A DNA stretch of 64,000 nucleotides from Mesorhabditis belari. Lineage: Eukaryota; Nematoda; Chromadorea; Rhabditida; Rhabditidae. Of this stretch, positions 1-11,989 are shown one piece after another. The position numbers and the translations under genes are program-made. The stretch spans positions 310,001 through 374,000 of the forward strand of contig CAUEEP010000222.1 of NCBI GenBank assembly GCA_958450365.1, written 5' to 3'. A model generated the notes under the pieces. The model did not search any database and was not told where the DNA came from. It saw nothing but the letters and a program-made list of their open reading frames with translations. Within the stretch, counting starts at the first letter, position 1, and each line of letters starts with the position of its first letter.

Positions 1-64
1 CAATTAAAAAATCGATGACCGATGGTCTGGACTGTTTTAAAGTACCACAGCAATGCCTTTCCAG

Positions 65-166
65 ATGCGCTCCTCGGTGGCAGCTCAGTACACGACATCG
101 TGGGGTCCGGTGAGGATACAGGACGCACAAGCCTACAGAAATGATCCCGATTTCCTTCATCTACAG
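65..166 (+). CDS. possible exon of a gene entering from the left
   Basis: The segment follows a good acceptor (ctttccag ending at 64), is open in one frame, and ends at 166 before gtcagt. It would encode 34 residues beginning MRSSVAAQYTTSWGP; the same frame is open back to an ATG at 53. It ends in phase 0, like the first exon of the MARVEL-type gene at 2928, so it could be a distal or alternative 5' exon of that gene or the last visible exon of another gene. An internal gtgagg at 107 could be another donor. No domain is recognised. Confidence 0.35.
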
Positions 167-193
167 GTCAGTGTTGATTGTGACCGAGTTTTG

Positions 194-263
194 ACGCCTA
201 GCCGACTCGAACCAGCATCCCTTGGCTGGAAACCAAACACCCTAACCACTACACTATCAAAGT
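194..263 (-). pseudogene. tRNA-like A/B-box element 1
   Basis: On the minus strand a B box (GGTTCGAGTC, about 203-212) and an A-box-like TAGTGTAGTGGTTAG (242-256) are visible. The word GTGCGTTCCAG lies just outside at about 304. Stem pairing is poor, so a functional tRNA is doubtful. Confidence 0.5.
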
Positions 264-494
264 TTATGTAAATTTTGACTTTTTGAATATTCAGACAGGT
301 TCTGTGCGTTCCAGATCGAGGCATGGTGAAGTTGAAAAGCCAAACAAACCAACTCTAGGCTGTCGACAAGCGTGAATTGAGTTCACTGCAAAATAAGCCG
401 AAAAGAAGACAATTGAGCCTAGCCAAGGGGTTATTTCGAAGATCTGGAAGGCACAGAATGTATAGAAAAACTTAGATAACAAAAATAAGCAAAA

Positions 495-550
495 GGGGTC
501 AAAGTGACTTTACCAATCTAAGGGTCCTGGTTCGAGTCCGGTCGGCGGCA
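495..550 (+). pseudogene. tRNA-like element 2, 5' half decayed
   Basis: A perfect B box GGTTCGAGTCC (529-539) is followed by a T-run (about 555-563). The A-box half is degenerate. Outward words are CTGGAAGGCAC (about 445) and a variant GTGCGTTCCAA (about 602). Confidence 0.35.
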
Positions 551-920
551 AAATTTTTTTTTACTTTTTTTATTTCGCATTTTTCGTGCCTCTAATGGTT
601 ATGTGCGTTCCAATTCTCGGGTTTTAATAAAAAACCCCCCAACTAGATGGGGATTTGGCTGAAAAAGACGATTGAAAAGTGATCCATCCCTCCGCGTACA
701 CACAAACAAGACAAATATAAATCTATTAGATGTCCCTGCGCCTTTTTCCTCGCATCCGATTGTCAAATGTTTGATTTGTCTCATCTTAGTGAGTGAAAGA
801 GAGAAAAATTCCTTTTTTTCTCGCATTTGAAAGGTGTGAATCTCAGTGAATGCACCGGGAAACGAACCCTTTCGGACTTTAGTTCCGATTTGTGATTTTT
901 CGTTTTTTTTTTTTCGACCC

Positions 921-971
921 ATGGGCACCTATTATTTCTACGATCACCCATATCCGCTACTAATTTATGAG
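921..971 (+). CDS. possible alternative first exon
   Basis: An ATG at 921 opens 17 codons (MGTYYFYDHPYPLLIYE) that end at a gtttgt donor in phase 0. The Tyr/Pro-rich composition resembles the exons of the MARVEL-type gene that starts at 2928, whose first exon also ends in phase 0, so this may be an alternative start exon. There is no independent support. Confidence 0.3.
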
Positions 972-1079
972 GTTTGTCATGGAAAATTGCCATTTTCAAC
1001 CGAATTTCTGGAATCAGCGTACTTGAAAAGCTCTAAACGACATATTACAAAGGGGTATTTGGGTGAAATTTTGGAAGCT

Positions 1080-1790
1080 ATGACTTTGATACAGGACTGG
1101 ATCTTTTTCTCGACTCTAGATAAAGGAAACTTTTTGATCTTTTGGCTATACCTTAGTTGGATGTCAGCTTAGAATTTAGGATGAAGAAATTTTTGATATG
1201 GATAGTTTTTGAGAAGGCACTTTTAGTCAATTACAGGACTGGATCTTTTTCTCGGTGCTAGTTAGAGGGAACTTTTTGATCTTTTGGCTATACCTTAGTT
1301 GGATGTCAGATTAAAATTTGGCAGAGACAAATTTTTGATATGGCTAATTTTAGAGAAGGCACTTTTAGTCGGTTACAGGATTGGCTATTTTTCTCATTTC
1401 TAGATAGAGAAAACTTTTTTGATCTTTTGGCTATACCTTAGTTGGATGTCAGCTTAAAATCTGGTAAAGCCAAATTTTTGATATGGATAATTTTCGAGAA
1501 GGCACTTTTAGTCAACTACAGGACTATCTCGTACTTGAAAAGTGTCTGCCACAATTTTGCAGCTATCATCTCCGTGCTTGGTGTCGTTTAAGGCTTATCG
1601 ACCATGGAGAGCTCGAAAACTTAGTTATTTAAATAGATTTACTAGCGGGTTTTAGTCGGTTACAGGACTGGTTCTTTTTCTAGGTTCTAGATAAAGAAAA
1701 TCTTTTGATCTTTTGGCTATACCTTAGTTGGATATCAGCTTAAAATTTGGCAAAGACAAATTTTTGACTGGGCGACATTTTCAGACCACC
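1080..1790 (+). repeat. repeat family C, tandem block
   Basis: Tandem units carry ACAGGACTGG, TTTTTGATCTTTTGGCTATAC and TTAGTTGGATGTCAGC. The TTGGATGTCAG words begin at 1158, 1299, 1442 and 1728 (gaps of 141, 143 and 286). The 286-bp gap holds a different filler sequence, so spacing is kept while content changes. A reverse-complement block lies at 4310-4920 and another copy at 26180-26850. Confidence 0.85.
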
Positions 1791-2279
1791 CAACAGCTCC
1801 AGCAAAACAAGACTTGTCTCCTCTCCCCAGTTTCTCAAAAATTTACACAACCGCTCATCCCGACTTTTTCTAACCCTCGAGTGTGTCCCATGTTTACGCG
1901 CCAAAAGATCAGCTTGCCCAAATTTGGTGAACGAGCCGAACCAGCGAGGTGTGAACACGTTGCTTCCGTTTCCCCCTGTTAATCTCTACCTAAACAATTT
2001 CTTTTTGCAATTTGTGAGCAATCTGGAACGCACACGAATTGCTAGTGCAGCTGGAATTCGTTTTTTCGTGAACTTTCGACTCCTCGAAATTGAAGTTCTC
2101 CGCTCGCTTTTCTGAAACAAAAGCGCCGACGATTGAATGGAACCATTGTCGGAAAAGTGAATCCTGGAGGTCACACCGCGGTTTTTCGGTGGAGAAAACG
2201 CGCTGGAAAACAATAGTTGCAAATTCACTTTTGTCCAGCGCTCGACTCCTTCGGTCAACTCCAAGAAAATTTTTTCTTG

Positions 2280-2910
2280 GACTTTCCCATTCTTCACTTT
2301 TCCCCAATCACTCCAGTGACATCCAGGATCAACGAATTCGTTAAAAATTCTATCCAACTGCGTGGATATTTTCTATATATATACCAAGCTACCGTATCTG
2401 ATCCAATAAAAAGCGGAATTTGCGAATAACTCGTCATTCCTTTTTCCCAATCACCCCAGTGACATCCAGGATTGCTAAATTCGCTAAAAATTCTATTCCA
2501 TTGCGTAGATATTTTCTATATCTTTACCAAGCTACCGTACTCTGGTCCTACTGTAGGAAATTTGCGAATAACCAGCCATTCCTTTTTCCCAGTCACTCCA
2601 GTGACATCCAGGATTGCTAAATTCGCTAAAAATTCTATTCCATTGTGTGAATATTTTCTATATATATACCAAGCTACCGTATTCTTCAGTAAAAAACGAG
2701 ATTTGTGAATAACTCGTCATTCCTTTTTCCTAATCACTCCAGTGACGTCCAGGATTGCTAAATTCGCTAAAAATTTGATCTCATTGCGTAGATATTTTCT
2801 ATATATATACCAAGCTACCGTATCTGATCAAATAAAAGCGGAATTTGTGAATAGTCCGCCATTCCTTTTTCCCAATCACTCTAGTGACGTCCAGAATTGC
2901 CAAATCGCCT
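2280..2910 (+). repeat. repeat family D, five tandem units
   Basis: Units of about 141-144 bp each contain CAGTGACATCCAGGATTG, TTCGCTAAAAATTCTA and CCAAGCTACCGTAT. Short open frames here are repeat translations, not genes. Confidence 0.9.
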
Positions 2911-2927
2911 AAAATTTCCTATCTATC

Positions 2928-5900
2928 ATGGTGAAATATTATGGTTACTGGGCTCCGTCACCCGATCCGATTTACAAATTTCAACCTTTCGTCGAGGATT
3001 ACGAGGAAACCGATGATGAAGACTATTGGCTTTTCGCGCTTGTAAGTTAAGAATGAATTTTGAGAAGCAGATCGTTTTCAGGGTGGCTTTAGACGTAAAA
3101 TAGATTACGGTAGTTTTCAGTGCTACCATAAACCCAATTGTTGAAATTTTTTTTAAACCGCTACCAACCCGTTCTTTACATTTATTTAGCTTATGTGACA
3201 TCCAGGATTGCCGAAAGTTGTCGAAAAAATTAGCTAGTAATAGATTACGGTATCTCTAAGCGTCCAGCTACCATTCACCCTATTGTCAAAATTAAAAAAT
3301 CGCTACCGACTTGTTCTTTTCAGCTTTTTAGCTTAAGTGACATCCAGGATTGTCAAAAATTGTCGAAAAATTATATTAAAAGTAGATTACGGTAGCTTTA
3401 AGCGTCCAGCTACCATTCACCATATTGTCAAAATTTAAAACTCGCGACCTAGTCATTCTTTTCAGCTTTTTAGCTTGAGTGACATCCAGGATTGTCAAAA
3501 ATTATCGAGAAATTATCTAAGCATAGATTACGGTAGCTTTAAGCCCCCAGCTACCATTCACCCCACTGACAAAATTTTAAAATTACTAACTAGTCATTCT
3601 TTTCATCTATTTAGCTTAGGTGACATCCAGGATCGTGAAAAATTATCGAAAAAATTAGCTAGTAATAGATTACGGTAGCTTTAAGTGTCCAGCTACCATT
3701 CACCATATTGTCAAAATTTAAAAAGCACTACTTAGTCGTTCTTTTGAGCTTTTTAGCTTATGTGATATCCAGAATTGGGAAAAATTTGGCGGAAAACTTT
3801 TGAAATTAAGTTTAAAAGCAAAAATCCCCACCATAAAGCGATTGGCGGAGGGAAAGAGCCGTTTTATGTAAGGAAAGATTGATAGAATTCGATTCTATGC
3901 AAAGAAAGGGTTTCAAGCTTTCCCTCGAATCATTCACAGGTTTCAGACTCGCAGGCTTTCAGGGTTTCAGGCCTGGAAAAGAGAGCGCGGTCCTGTACAG
4001 CCTGGGGGTACCTTTTCCCCGATGGACTCGAGAGGGCAAACATTCCCCAATTCCCATTCACCCCCTTCCCGACGATTCCTTTCAGTTCTTCCTTTCAGTC
4101 TCACCCCCAGAATTGTCGATTGTCAATTGCGGCTTTTGTCGGCTGTCTTTTTGCTCTTTTTTTCTCATTTTGCTATTTCTCTTTGCGCAATCTTTTTCTC
4201 TTCGCTTACAAAAATCAATTCACTACAACAGATCTTTCTTTTAACTTTATTGCATTGTTTATCACCGCCCTGGAGCTGAACTAGTGCTAGATCAAACATT
4301 TAATCACATCAGATGACTTTTTGAAAAAATTTGATCTTATCGGCTAAGCTGACATCCAACTAAGGTATAGCCAAAAGAACAAAAGATTTTCTTTATCTAG
4401 AACCGAGAAAAATAGCCAGTCCTGTAACCGACTAAAAATGCCTTCTCGAAAATTAGCCATATCAAAAATTTGTCTTTACCAAATTTTAAACTGACATCCA
4501 ACTAAGGTATAGCCAAAAGATCAAAAGATTTTCTTTATCTAGAACCTAGAAAAAGAACCAGTCCTGTAACCGACTAAAACCCGCTAGTAAATCTATTTAA
4601 ATAACTAAGTTTTCGAGCTCTCCATGGTCGATAAGCCTTAAACGACACCAAGCACGGAGATGATAGCTGAAAAATTGTGGCAGGCACTTTTTAAGTACGA
4701 GATAGTACTGTAATTGACTAAAAGTGCCTTCTCGAAAATTTGTGATATCAAAAATTTGATCACAGCAATTTCTAAGCTGACATCCAACTAAGGTATAGCC
4801 AAAAGATCAAAAAGCTTCCTTTATCCAGAGATGAGAAAAAGAGCCAGTCCTGTAACCGACTAAAAATGCCTTCTCGAAAATTAGCCATATCAAAAATTTG
4901 TTTCTGCCAAATTTTAATGCTCTGATTTTGTGAAATCTCTGAATATCTAGGGTCCTCACACATCGCAGGGCCCTTCCACTGGCCATCCCCCATTGCTCGG
5001 CCCTCCGCGGGGCGCCGCCTACTTCATGGGGTGAGTTTATGCAAGAATTTTTGAAGGAAAAAGTTCTCTAAATTGCATAGAGCCTCAATCTGGAAGTCAC
5101 GCTATTAGTCAAAAAAGTTTTCAGAGTGATTTAAAAAAAAAAATTTTTTTAAATTAGCATTAAGAAATTAGCATTTAAAAAATTTGTATTAAAGAATTTG
5201 TATTAAAAAAATTAACATGTAAAGATTTAGATTTTAAAAAATTAGCATTAAAAAATTAGCATTCAAAAGATTAGCATTTAAAAATTAGCATTTTAAAAAA
5301 TTAGTATTAAAAAAATTAGCATTTTAAAAATTAGCATTTAAAAATTAGCATTAAAAAATTAGCATTTAAAAAATTAGCATGTAAAAATTTAGATTTAAAA
5401 AAATTTGCATTTAAAAATTTGCATGTAAAAATTTGCATTTTAAAAATTTGCATGGATAAACTTGGAATGTCTAGATAATGTCTATAAATGCTAATTTTTT
5501 GAGATTCTAACTATTTCCTAATATTTTCTAGCTACACACACGAACCGTACGGGCAGCATGCTTACGTGGAGCAAATGTCGGCTGGTGGCTCGAATGGGGA
5601 TGGGCAAACGGCGATCGGCGGCTATTTCAACCAGCAGCAATATCAATATGCCTACCACGGAGCACAGTATTACCCCGGGTAATCGATTTGGATAACGTTT
5701 TCCCGGAGAAAATCCCCCAGTCCTGTAACTTGGGTGCGGTACTTTGTGCGCCACGTAAACGCACCCTCTCTAGTGCACTAAATATCATTGTGCCTGCCAG
5801 GAAGCACAGTATTACCCAGAATAATCGATTTGGATAACGTTTTCCCGGAGAAAATCCCCCAGTCCTGTAACTTGGGTGCGGTACTTTGTGCGCCACGTAA

Positions 5901-8900
5901 ACACACCCTCTCTAGTGCACTGGATATCACGGTGCCTGCCAGGAAGCACAGTATTTCCCCGGGTAATCGATTTGGATAACGTTTTCCCGGAGAAAATCCC
6001 CCAGTCCTGTAACTTGGGTGCGGTACTTTGTGCGCCACGTAAACGCATCCTCTCTAGTGCACTGGATATCACTGTGCCTGTCAGGAAGCACAGTATTCCA
6101 TAAAATAATCGATTTGGATAACGTTTTCCCGGAGAAAATCCCCCAGTCCCGTAACTCAATTGGTGTACTTTGTGCTGACTTTTTGCGCCACGTAAACACA
6201 CCCTCTCTAGTGCACTAAATATCATTGTGCCTGCCAGGAAGCACAGTATTGCCCAGAATAATCGATTTGGATAAAGTTTTCCCGGAAAAAATCCCCCAGC
6301 CCTGTAAATGAAGTCCTGTACTTTGTGCGCCGTGTAAACGCGTTTTCTCTAGTGCATTGGATTCGAGTTTTTTCTCCTTTTAGGGTGTCAGCAAAGCGTT
6401 CTCTTTGAGAAAATGAGGAACCCAGTGCGCCAGAGGGTTTGCGTTTTCAGAGCACAAAGTACAGCGCCTGGAAAGTCTCCCCAGGTCCACCCTGACATTT
6501 GCATATCGAAATTTGCATATTATAAAGCACACAATGGGTGAGAAATCACAGTAATCCAGCACAATTTCAAAAAGGGTTTTTTTGGATTTTTTTGCACAAT
6601 TTTAACCGCCGTACTTGGCTTATAACCCTGCACAAAGAGGTGATGTTAAAATCGATTTTTTAAAAATCTAATTAATAACAAATCTTACATGATATCCAAC
6701 TAAGAAGAATTCAAAGTTTCATCAAAATTTGTCTAGCCAGAAAAAAGTTATAATGGTGAACAGGTTTCTAGGCTATTTCTAGGCTATCCGTCCACTAAAA
6801 AAAAATGAAACTTTGCCTTTTTCTTAGTTGGATATCATGTAAAAATTGGAATTGATTAGATTTTTCAAAAATCGATTTTAGACTCGTTGGGTAAGGAGTA
6901 GTGAAAAGATTGGGCGTTTTTTCGCTGTAGGTTTGAAGCTTTTGAGAAAATTCTTTGAAAATTGAGTGATCTGGGAGGCAACTTAGAGTCCTAGGTGGTT
7001 TATTCGGAGCAATTCTGGTATTCTTGGACCCTAGAGCTGGCCCTGGACCATGGAACTCTGACTCTAAGGCCCCTGGAGCCCTCAGCTTCTAGAGCTCTGG
7101 CTCTAAGGCCCCTGGAGCTCTCAGCTTCTGGATCTAGTGATCTTGAGGCTCTGAGACTCTAGAATCTGGAATCCTTAGATCCTAGGGCTAACTGTGGACT
7201 CTAGAGCCTTGTCACTCGTATTTTGAACCCTAAGTAAGTCGAGAGTACTGTAGCGGACAGCTAGCTAGCTAACTATGGCAACCAAGCCTGACCAGAAGCC
7301 AAACAGGCTTTTCAACGCTTTTTCTTGCTCTATAAATAGCCTACTTTTCAGCTACAGTTACACGCCGTATGGAGGCCCGTCAGCAACAGCTCAGCAACAG
7401 AGCGGTGGAGCGACGATCGGTGGTGCTTATGCCGCATACCCATCACAATCCACCGCCTATCGACCCTACCCTCAGCCATCGCCTCCAAATCGGAGATCAA
7501 GGTAAGGGTATACAAATTTTTTGATAGTTTTTCTCCGATCTGGAACGCACACAGCATTTTTAGCCTATTAGGACTATCTGTAAGCACAAAGTACGCAAGC
7601 ACATCACCGAGAAACAGGACTGGGTGAATTTTTTGAGGAAAATGAGTAGGATATCGAATCTTTTGATGATTTTTCTCCGATCTGGAACGCACAGAACATT
7701 TTTGGCTATTTAGAACTATAAAAAGCTTAAAAATCGACACCGTATATAGTACTCTGGTGTACTTTGTGCTTTCTAGTAAACGCGCACTTTCTGGCACACA
7801 GAAACGCCCGTTTTCTTGGCGACAAGAGATCTACATTTTACAAGATTCTACAAGAAATCGAAGAATTCCGTGCGCCAGAGGGTGCTCGTCTACCTGTAAG
7901 CACAAAGTACGCTCAAAGTGCACCAAGAAGAACAGGGCTGGGTGAATTTTTTGAGGAAAATGAGTAGGATATCGAATCTTTTGGTGATTTTTCTCCGATC
8001 TGGAACGCACCCAACATTTTTGGCTATTTAGAATTACCTGTAAGCATAAAGTACTCAAGCACACCACTGAGAAACAGGACTGGGTGAATTTTTTGAGAAA
8101 AATCAGCAGGATATAGAATTTTTTGATGATTTTCCCCCAATCTGGAACGCATTCGACAGAACTAGAATAAAAGATCATTTTCTAGCCAAATTTTCAGGAC
8201 GGCTCCGGCGAGGAACCGGCCCACAGCTCCGCCACCCCCTTTGCCCACCTATCCGACAATGCAACGAACGATGAAGCCACGGGGATACAGGTACAGTCGT
8301 TTAGAGTCGTTTTAGACGTAAATTAAGTCATTTACAGTTGTTTACAGTCGTAGACGTCAATTTTCAGTGCTGATCCATTGGAGAGAAGTCGATTTGCGTA
8401 TTCGGGTCCTTTTAAAAGACCGCAACCGTTGTATAGGAAAAGGAGAGATCCCAGAGGTGGAGGATATTTTCAGGTAAACAAATTTTAATATTTGGCATGT
8501 TGAGGAGTCGAACCCGAGCAAAAAAGGGGTTGGTGGATTTGTATCCAAGCGACTTATCCACTAGGCCACCAGGTCATCTGGAGACCCCTCGAGAAAAGGC
8601 TTTTAAGCGAGCTGGGGGGTTTTCTATTGAGCTGGAGGGTTCCTTTTGATCCAGAGAGCCATCTCTAGAGCTCTAGAAGCTCTGATCTCTTGTAGTCAAG
8701 CCCCTGTAGGCCTTAGAAACCTGACTCTGAGAAAATAAGCTTCCAAAGTAACCTAGAAACAAATCAGACGATCAAGAATGAATTCAGGAAACCGATTTCG
8801 GCGCCGGTGCCCCGATCGACTATGGGATGGGCTTTCAGCGCCCTGTTTACCCGGTAAACTCTATTTTTCTACGAAACTAGAGCCGATTCAGCCTTACCTC

Positions 8901-11131
8901 GAGCAAGGTGTGCCAACGACAATGCGACGGATACGACCCTACTATGCCCCGTCCTACACAACGTATCCCCCATCGACAATGCATCGGTGAGTTGAATGGG
9001 ATCAAAATGACCACTTGGAGTTTTCCATCTGGAACGCACACAACCTTTTTAGCCTATTAGAACTACCTGTAAGCACAAAATACGCAAGCACATCACCGAG
9101 AAACAGGGCTGGGTGTATTTTTTGAGGAAAATGAGTAGGCTATCGAATTTTTTGATGATTTTCCCTCAATCTGGAACGCACACAACATTTTTGGCTATTT
9201 AGAACTATAAAAAGCATAAAAATCGATATCGTATATAGTACTCTGGTGTACTTTGCGCTTCCTAGTAAACGCGCGTTTTCTGGCACACGGAAATCCTCGT
9301 TTTTTTGGCGACAAGAAATCTACATTTTGCAAGATTCTACAAGAAATCGAAGAGTCCCGTACGCCAGAGGGTGCCCGTTTACCTGTAAGCACAAAGAACG
9401 CTCAAAGTACATCAAGAAGAACAGGACTGGGTGTATTTTTTGAGGAAAATGAGTAGAATATCGAATTTTTTGATGATTTTTCTCCGATCTGGAAGTCATT
9501 GGACTATTTGCAGGCCAAAGCGGAAGCACAAACCCGAGAAATATCCGATCATCTTTCGCGCGGTGCTGAAAGCGGCGCAATTGGTGAGTGAAAGAGCGAA
9601 TTTAATCGAAACATCTAGAACAAAGCCTTGTTTATTTCCATCTTTCTATTTAGATAATCGGTGCTGCAATTCTTGGCTTGGTGCTGTCACCAATGCGGAC
9701 GAGTCCCGGTTTTCATGCGTTTGTTGTAAGGACAAAAACAGAATGGCAGGTTCGGGAAAAAGCTAGGCTTGATTTCCGTGTTTTGATGAAAGAATTGGTC
9801 AAGCTGGAGGTCACAGTAGCTGCTGAAATAAAAAGAAACCGGAGTAGATGGCAAGGTCGCCAAAGGATAAACTAGGCAAGGCCGACAAAGGTGGAATCTC
9901 AAAACCTTCCTACTCAAATTCTATTACAGTACGATTATAGCCTGACATCCAGCTTGGCCAATAGCTTCATCCATTTTCCTCTAGCTCTTCTCTATCTCTT
10001 TATTTTTACTCGATCTCATTTCGACCTCAAAAAATGCCGAATTTCGTGTCATTTTCAATCATTTTCTATCATTTTCCATTCTTTCGCTTTTCAGGGAGCC
10101 GTCGTCGGCATCACGGCCACATTTTCGATTCTAACGCTAACGCTTTTGGCGACGAGTTTCTGTCTAGCGCACAAGGTGGCCGCGTGGAGGAGATTTGTGA
10201 GTTTAAAAGAAACTCGTGAAACTAGATGCCTTAAAAGCTCGTGTGACATCCAGCTTGAGGGATGAGCACGAGCTTGAGTGCTGAGCATGAGCAGCAAGCG
10301 ATCCGCTCACCCAAACTCTTTTCAGGATGCGTTGATCTCGATGGCGGCGGCTTTCTGCTACCTTGTCGCCGGCTTCATTGAGGCGTATTTTGCGGCCTGC
10401 TATCCGCCGGACGGGAAGAATCTAAATCTCGTCTGTCATCGACCGGAATGGATTATTGCGACGGTGAGTTTAGCCTGGTAGCAGGATTAGACAAAATCCC
10501 ATATCGCTGATTTCGTTTCTTTTTCGTATTGTGCATTCGATGTGCATCCCAGATCGACCAAATTTCAGCGAAATAACTGAATATCTTTAAAATGATAGGA
10601 GAAAAGCAGCCATTCTCAATCCACGGATATCATTTGACCACTGAATGACCTCTTCGGTCTCTTTCCACTCCAGCAGCTACAGTGACCTCCAGCTTGGCCA
10701 TTTATCAACAATTAATTGAATATCTTTAAGATCTGTAAGAGAAAAGCAGCCATTCTCAATTCTCATGTTTTTCTCCCATGGAACTTAAAGATATTCAATT
10801 AATCAATGATAAATGGTCAAGCTGGAAGGCACACAACATTTTTAGATAGATAAAAAGATATTCAGCGGTCAAATGATCCACATGATATCCGTGGATTGAG
10901 AATGGTTACTTTTCTCCCATCAATTTTAAGATATTCAGTTATTTCGCTGAAATTCATTCGATCTGGAACGCACATCGAATGCACAATACGAAAAAGAAAC
11001 GAAATCAGTCAAATTCCTCTAACTGGTCCTTAGACTACCGTACCTCTTTGCAGATTTTGGTCTTCATCAACGTCGTCGCTTATATAATCGATTTCTGGCT
11101 AGCCTGGGCCGCTGGAGTGACACTTTTATAG
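2928..11131 (+). CDS. MARVEL-type four-helix membrane protein
   Basis: Thirteen exons join in phase: 2928-3041, 4951-5030, 5532-5678, 7352-7501, 8198-8290, 8368-8473, 8788-8853, 8892-8986, 9514-9583, 9654-9725, 10095-10196, 10326-10463 and 11054-11131 (TAG). They give 436 residues. Residues 1 to about 300 are a Tyr/Gln/Pro/Gly-rich, probably disordered cytosolic region with basic patches (FKRPQPLYRKRRDPRG; RPKRKHKPEKYP). Four hydrophobic segments follow, starting IIGAAILGLVLS, GAVVGITATFSIL, ISMAAAFCYLVAGF and ILVFINVVAYIIDFW, with short loops and a short C-terminal tail. That is the topology of MARVEL/occludin-like tetraspan proteins, which act in membrane apposition and vesicle or junction membranes; the family assignment is by layout, not by a search. 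The ATG at 2928 has no acceptor just before it. Introns hold repeat families B-E and G. The end of exon 3 lies inside a family B unit. Confidence 0.8.
3185..3790 (+). repeat. repeat family E, five tandem units
   Basis: Units of about 142 bp in the first MARVEL-gene intron carry TGTGACATCCAGGATTG, TAGATTACGGTAGC and CCAGCTACCATTCACC. They share only the GTGACATCCAG word and a TACGGTA word with the neighbouring family D. Confidence 0.85.
4310..4920 (-). repeat. repeat family C, inverted block
   Basis: Reverse complement of the 1080-1790 block, including the CTGACATCCAACTAAGG words and the CCAGTCCTGTAACCGAC word. The two blocks form a distant inverted pair around families D and E. Confidence 0.85.
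5150..5460. repeat. AT-rich simple repeat
   Basis: About twenty degenerate copies of AAAAATTAGCATTT and its TTTGCAT variants in the intron before exon 3. No other feature was seen here. Confidence 0.9.
5650..6360 (+). repeat. repeat family B, tandem block overlapping exon 3
   Basis: Units of about 140 bp contain TCGATTTGGATAACGTTTTC, CCCCCAGTCCTGTAA, GTACTTTGTGCGCCACG and CCAGGAAGCACAGTATT. The first unit starts inside exon 3 of the MARVEL-type gene and includes its splice donor; a near copy of that donor context recurs at about 5950-5966. Confidence 0.9.
7020..7210. repeat. low-complexity CTCTAGAGC-type sequence
   Basis: Irregular runs of CTCTAGAG, GGAGCCCTCAGCTTC and related words, similar in vocabulary to the minisatellites at 11990 and 42960. 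Confidence 0.6.
7540..8160 (-). repeat. repeat family B, diverged block
   Basis: Copies of GATCTGGAACGCAC, AAGCACAAAGTACGC, ACAGGACTGGGTGAA and GTACTTTGTGCTT lie in the intron between the exons ending at 7501 and starting at 8198. A second, closely similar block lies at 9030-9490. Confidence 0.8.
8500..8576 (-). pseudogene. tRNA-like A/B-box element 3
   Basis: Minus-strand B box GGGTTCGACTC (8505-8515) and A box TGGCCTAGTGGAT (8556-8568) lie in an intron of the MARVEL-type gene. No flanking CTGGANNNCAC pair was seen. Confidence 0.5.
9030..9490 (-). repeat. repeat family B, diverged block 2
   Basis: Near duplicate of the 7540-8160 block, with GATCTGGAACGCAC-type words and the ACAGGACTGGGTGTA, GTACTTTGCGCTT and CACAAAGAACGC words. 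Confidence 0.8.
10530..10980. repeat. repeat family G, fold-back block
   Basis: Inverted halves: GTGACCTCCAGCTTGGCCAT at 10682 is mirrored by AAATGGTCAAGCTGGAAGGC near 10811-10830, with ATTAATTGAATATCTTTAAG and its complement between them. The words start at 10542, 10682, 10822 and 10963 (gaps of 140, 140 and 141) although orientation flips in the middle. Confidence 0.85.
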
Positions 11132-11312
11132 CAAAAAAAAAATTCAATTTCATTGAAACCCTGGTATTTACATATTTTTTCATCAAAATTTCACCTTTTT
11201 TTCGTTTTTGAAATTGTGATTTTGGAAAATCTCTCTGTTTTTGTGCAATTTGTTTAATCTTTTCACCAATAACCAACTCCATTCTATTTTTTTCAAAAGA
11301 AAAACCCCTTTT

Positions 11313-11383
11313 GCACTGACCGGACTCGAACCCGGACCATCCGACTGGTAGCCAAGCTCACTAACCACTCGGCCACCCGAAGC
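11313..11383 (-). pseudogene. tRNA-like A/B-box element 4
   Basis: Minus-strand A box TGGCCGAGTGGTTAG (11361-11375) and B box GGTTCGAGTCC (11322-11332). An A-run on the 3' side would be a Pol III T-run. ATGACATCCAG lies outside at about 11424. Confidence 0.55.
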
Positions 11384-11612
11384 TTATCTAATTTTTGACT
11401 TTTATCAATTCCAATCCGTTACATGACATCCAGGACTCACGAAAATTACTTTATTTTCCCAAAATTCCCAGCTGATCGAGAGATTTTGCGGCGATCTCTA
11501 ACGAGCGCCGTTTAGCCTGATGAAACGAAAATTCAAAGCTTTCAAAAAGATTTTCCCAAATCCTGGATGTCACATGTTCTCTAGAAATTCTCAAATTCTT
11601 GAAACAAGTCAT

Positions 11613-11688
11613 TTCCCGGGTGGCCGAGTGGCTAGCGAGCTGGTCTCTCAGTCGAAGGGTCGATGGTTCGAGTCCGGGTCGAGCGGGA
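11613..11688 (+). pseudogene. tRNA-like A/B-box element 5
   Basis: A box TGGCCGAGTGGCTAG (11621-11635) and B box GGTTCGAGTCC (11665-11675) are followed by TTTTTGTTTTTT. CTGGATGTCAC lies on the left at about 11564. The anticodon arm does not pair well. Confidence 0.55.
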
Positions 11689-11989
11689 AGTTTTTGTTTT
11701 TTCGTTTTTTCGTTAGAATTTCGTTTTCCCATCGTTAGCTTTCCGTTTCCTGGTCATTTTACAGGAGTTTTTTTAATTGGAAACCTTTTCAAAAAATGGT
11801 GCCTTTTACGAAAAGATTTGGTCGATAAGCGCTCAAAAAAAATCTCTCAAAAATGCTTTATTTTTTTTTGTTTTTTTTTTTTGGTTTAAAAAGGGTGCTA
11901 ATTTATGTGAAAAATTGTGAATTTCAATAAAATTTCTATAAAAAAAACCCGCAAAGAGGGAAAAATGGGGAAAATGGGAAAATTGGGAA

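Noticed and set aside
2316..2895. GTG..CCAG word as an 11-nt mini-intron (GT...AG ends)
   Set aside because: It occurs in both orientations in noncoding DNA, is far below any workable intron size, and no reading frame is restored by removing it.
5518..6225. Several overlapping minus-strand frames of 78-137 codons
   Set aside because: They are repeat translations of family B and overlap a supported plus-strand exon.
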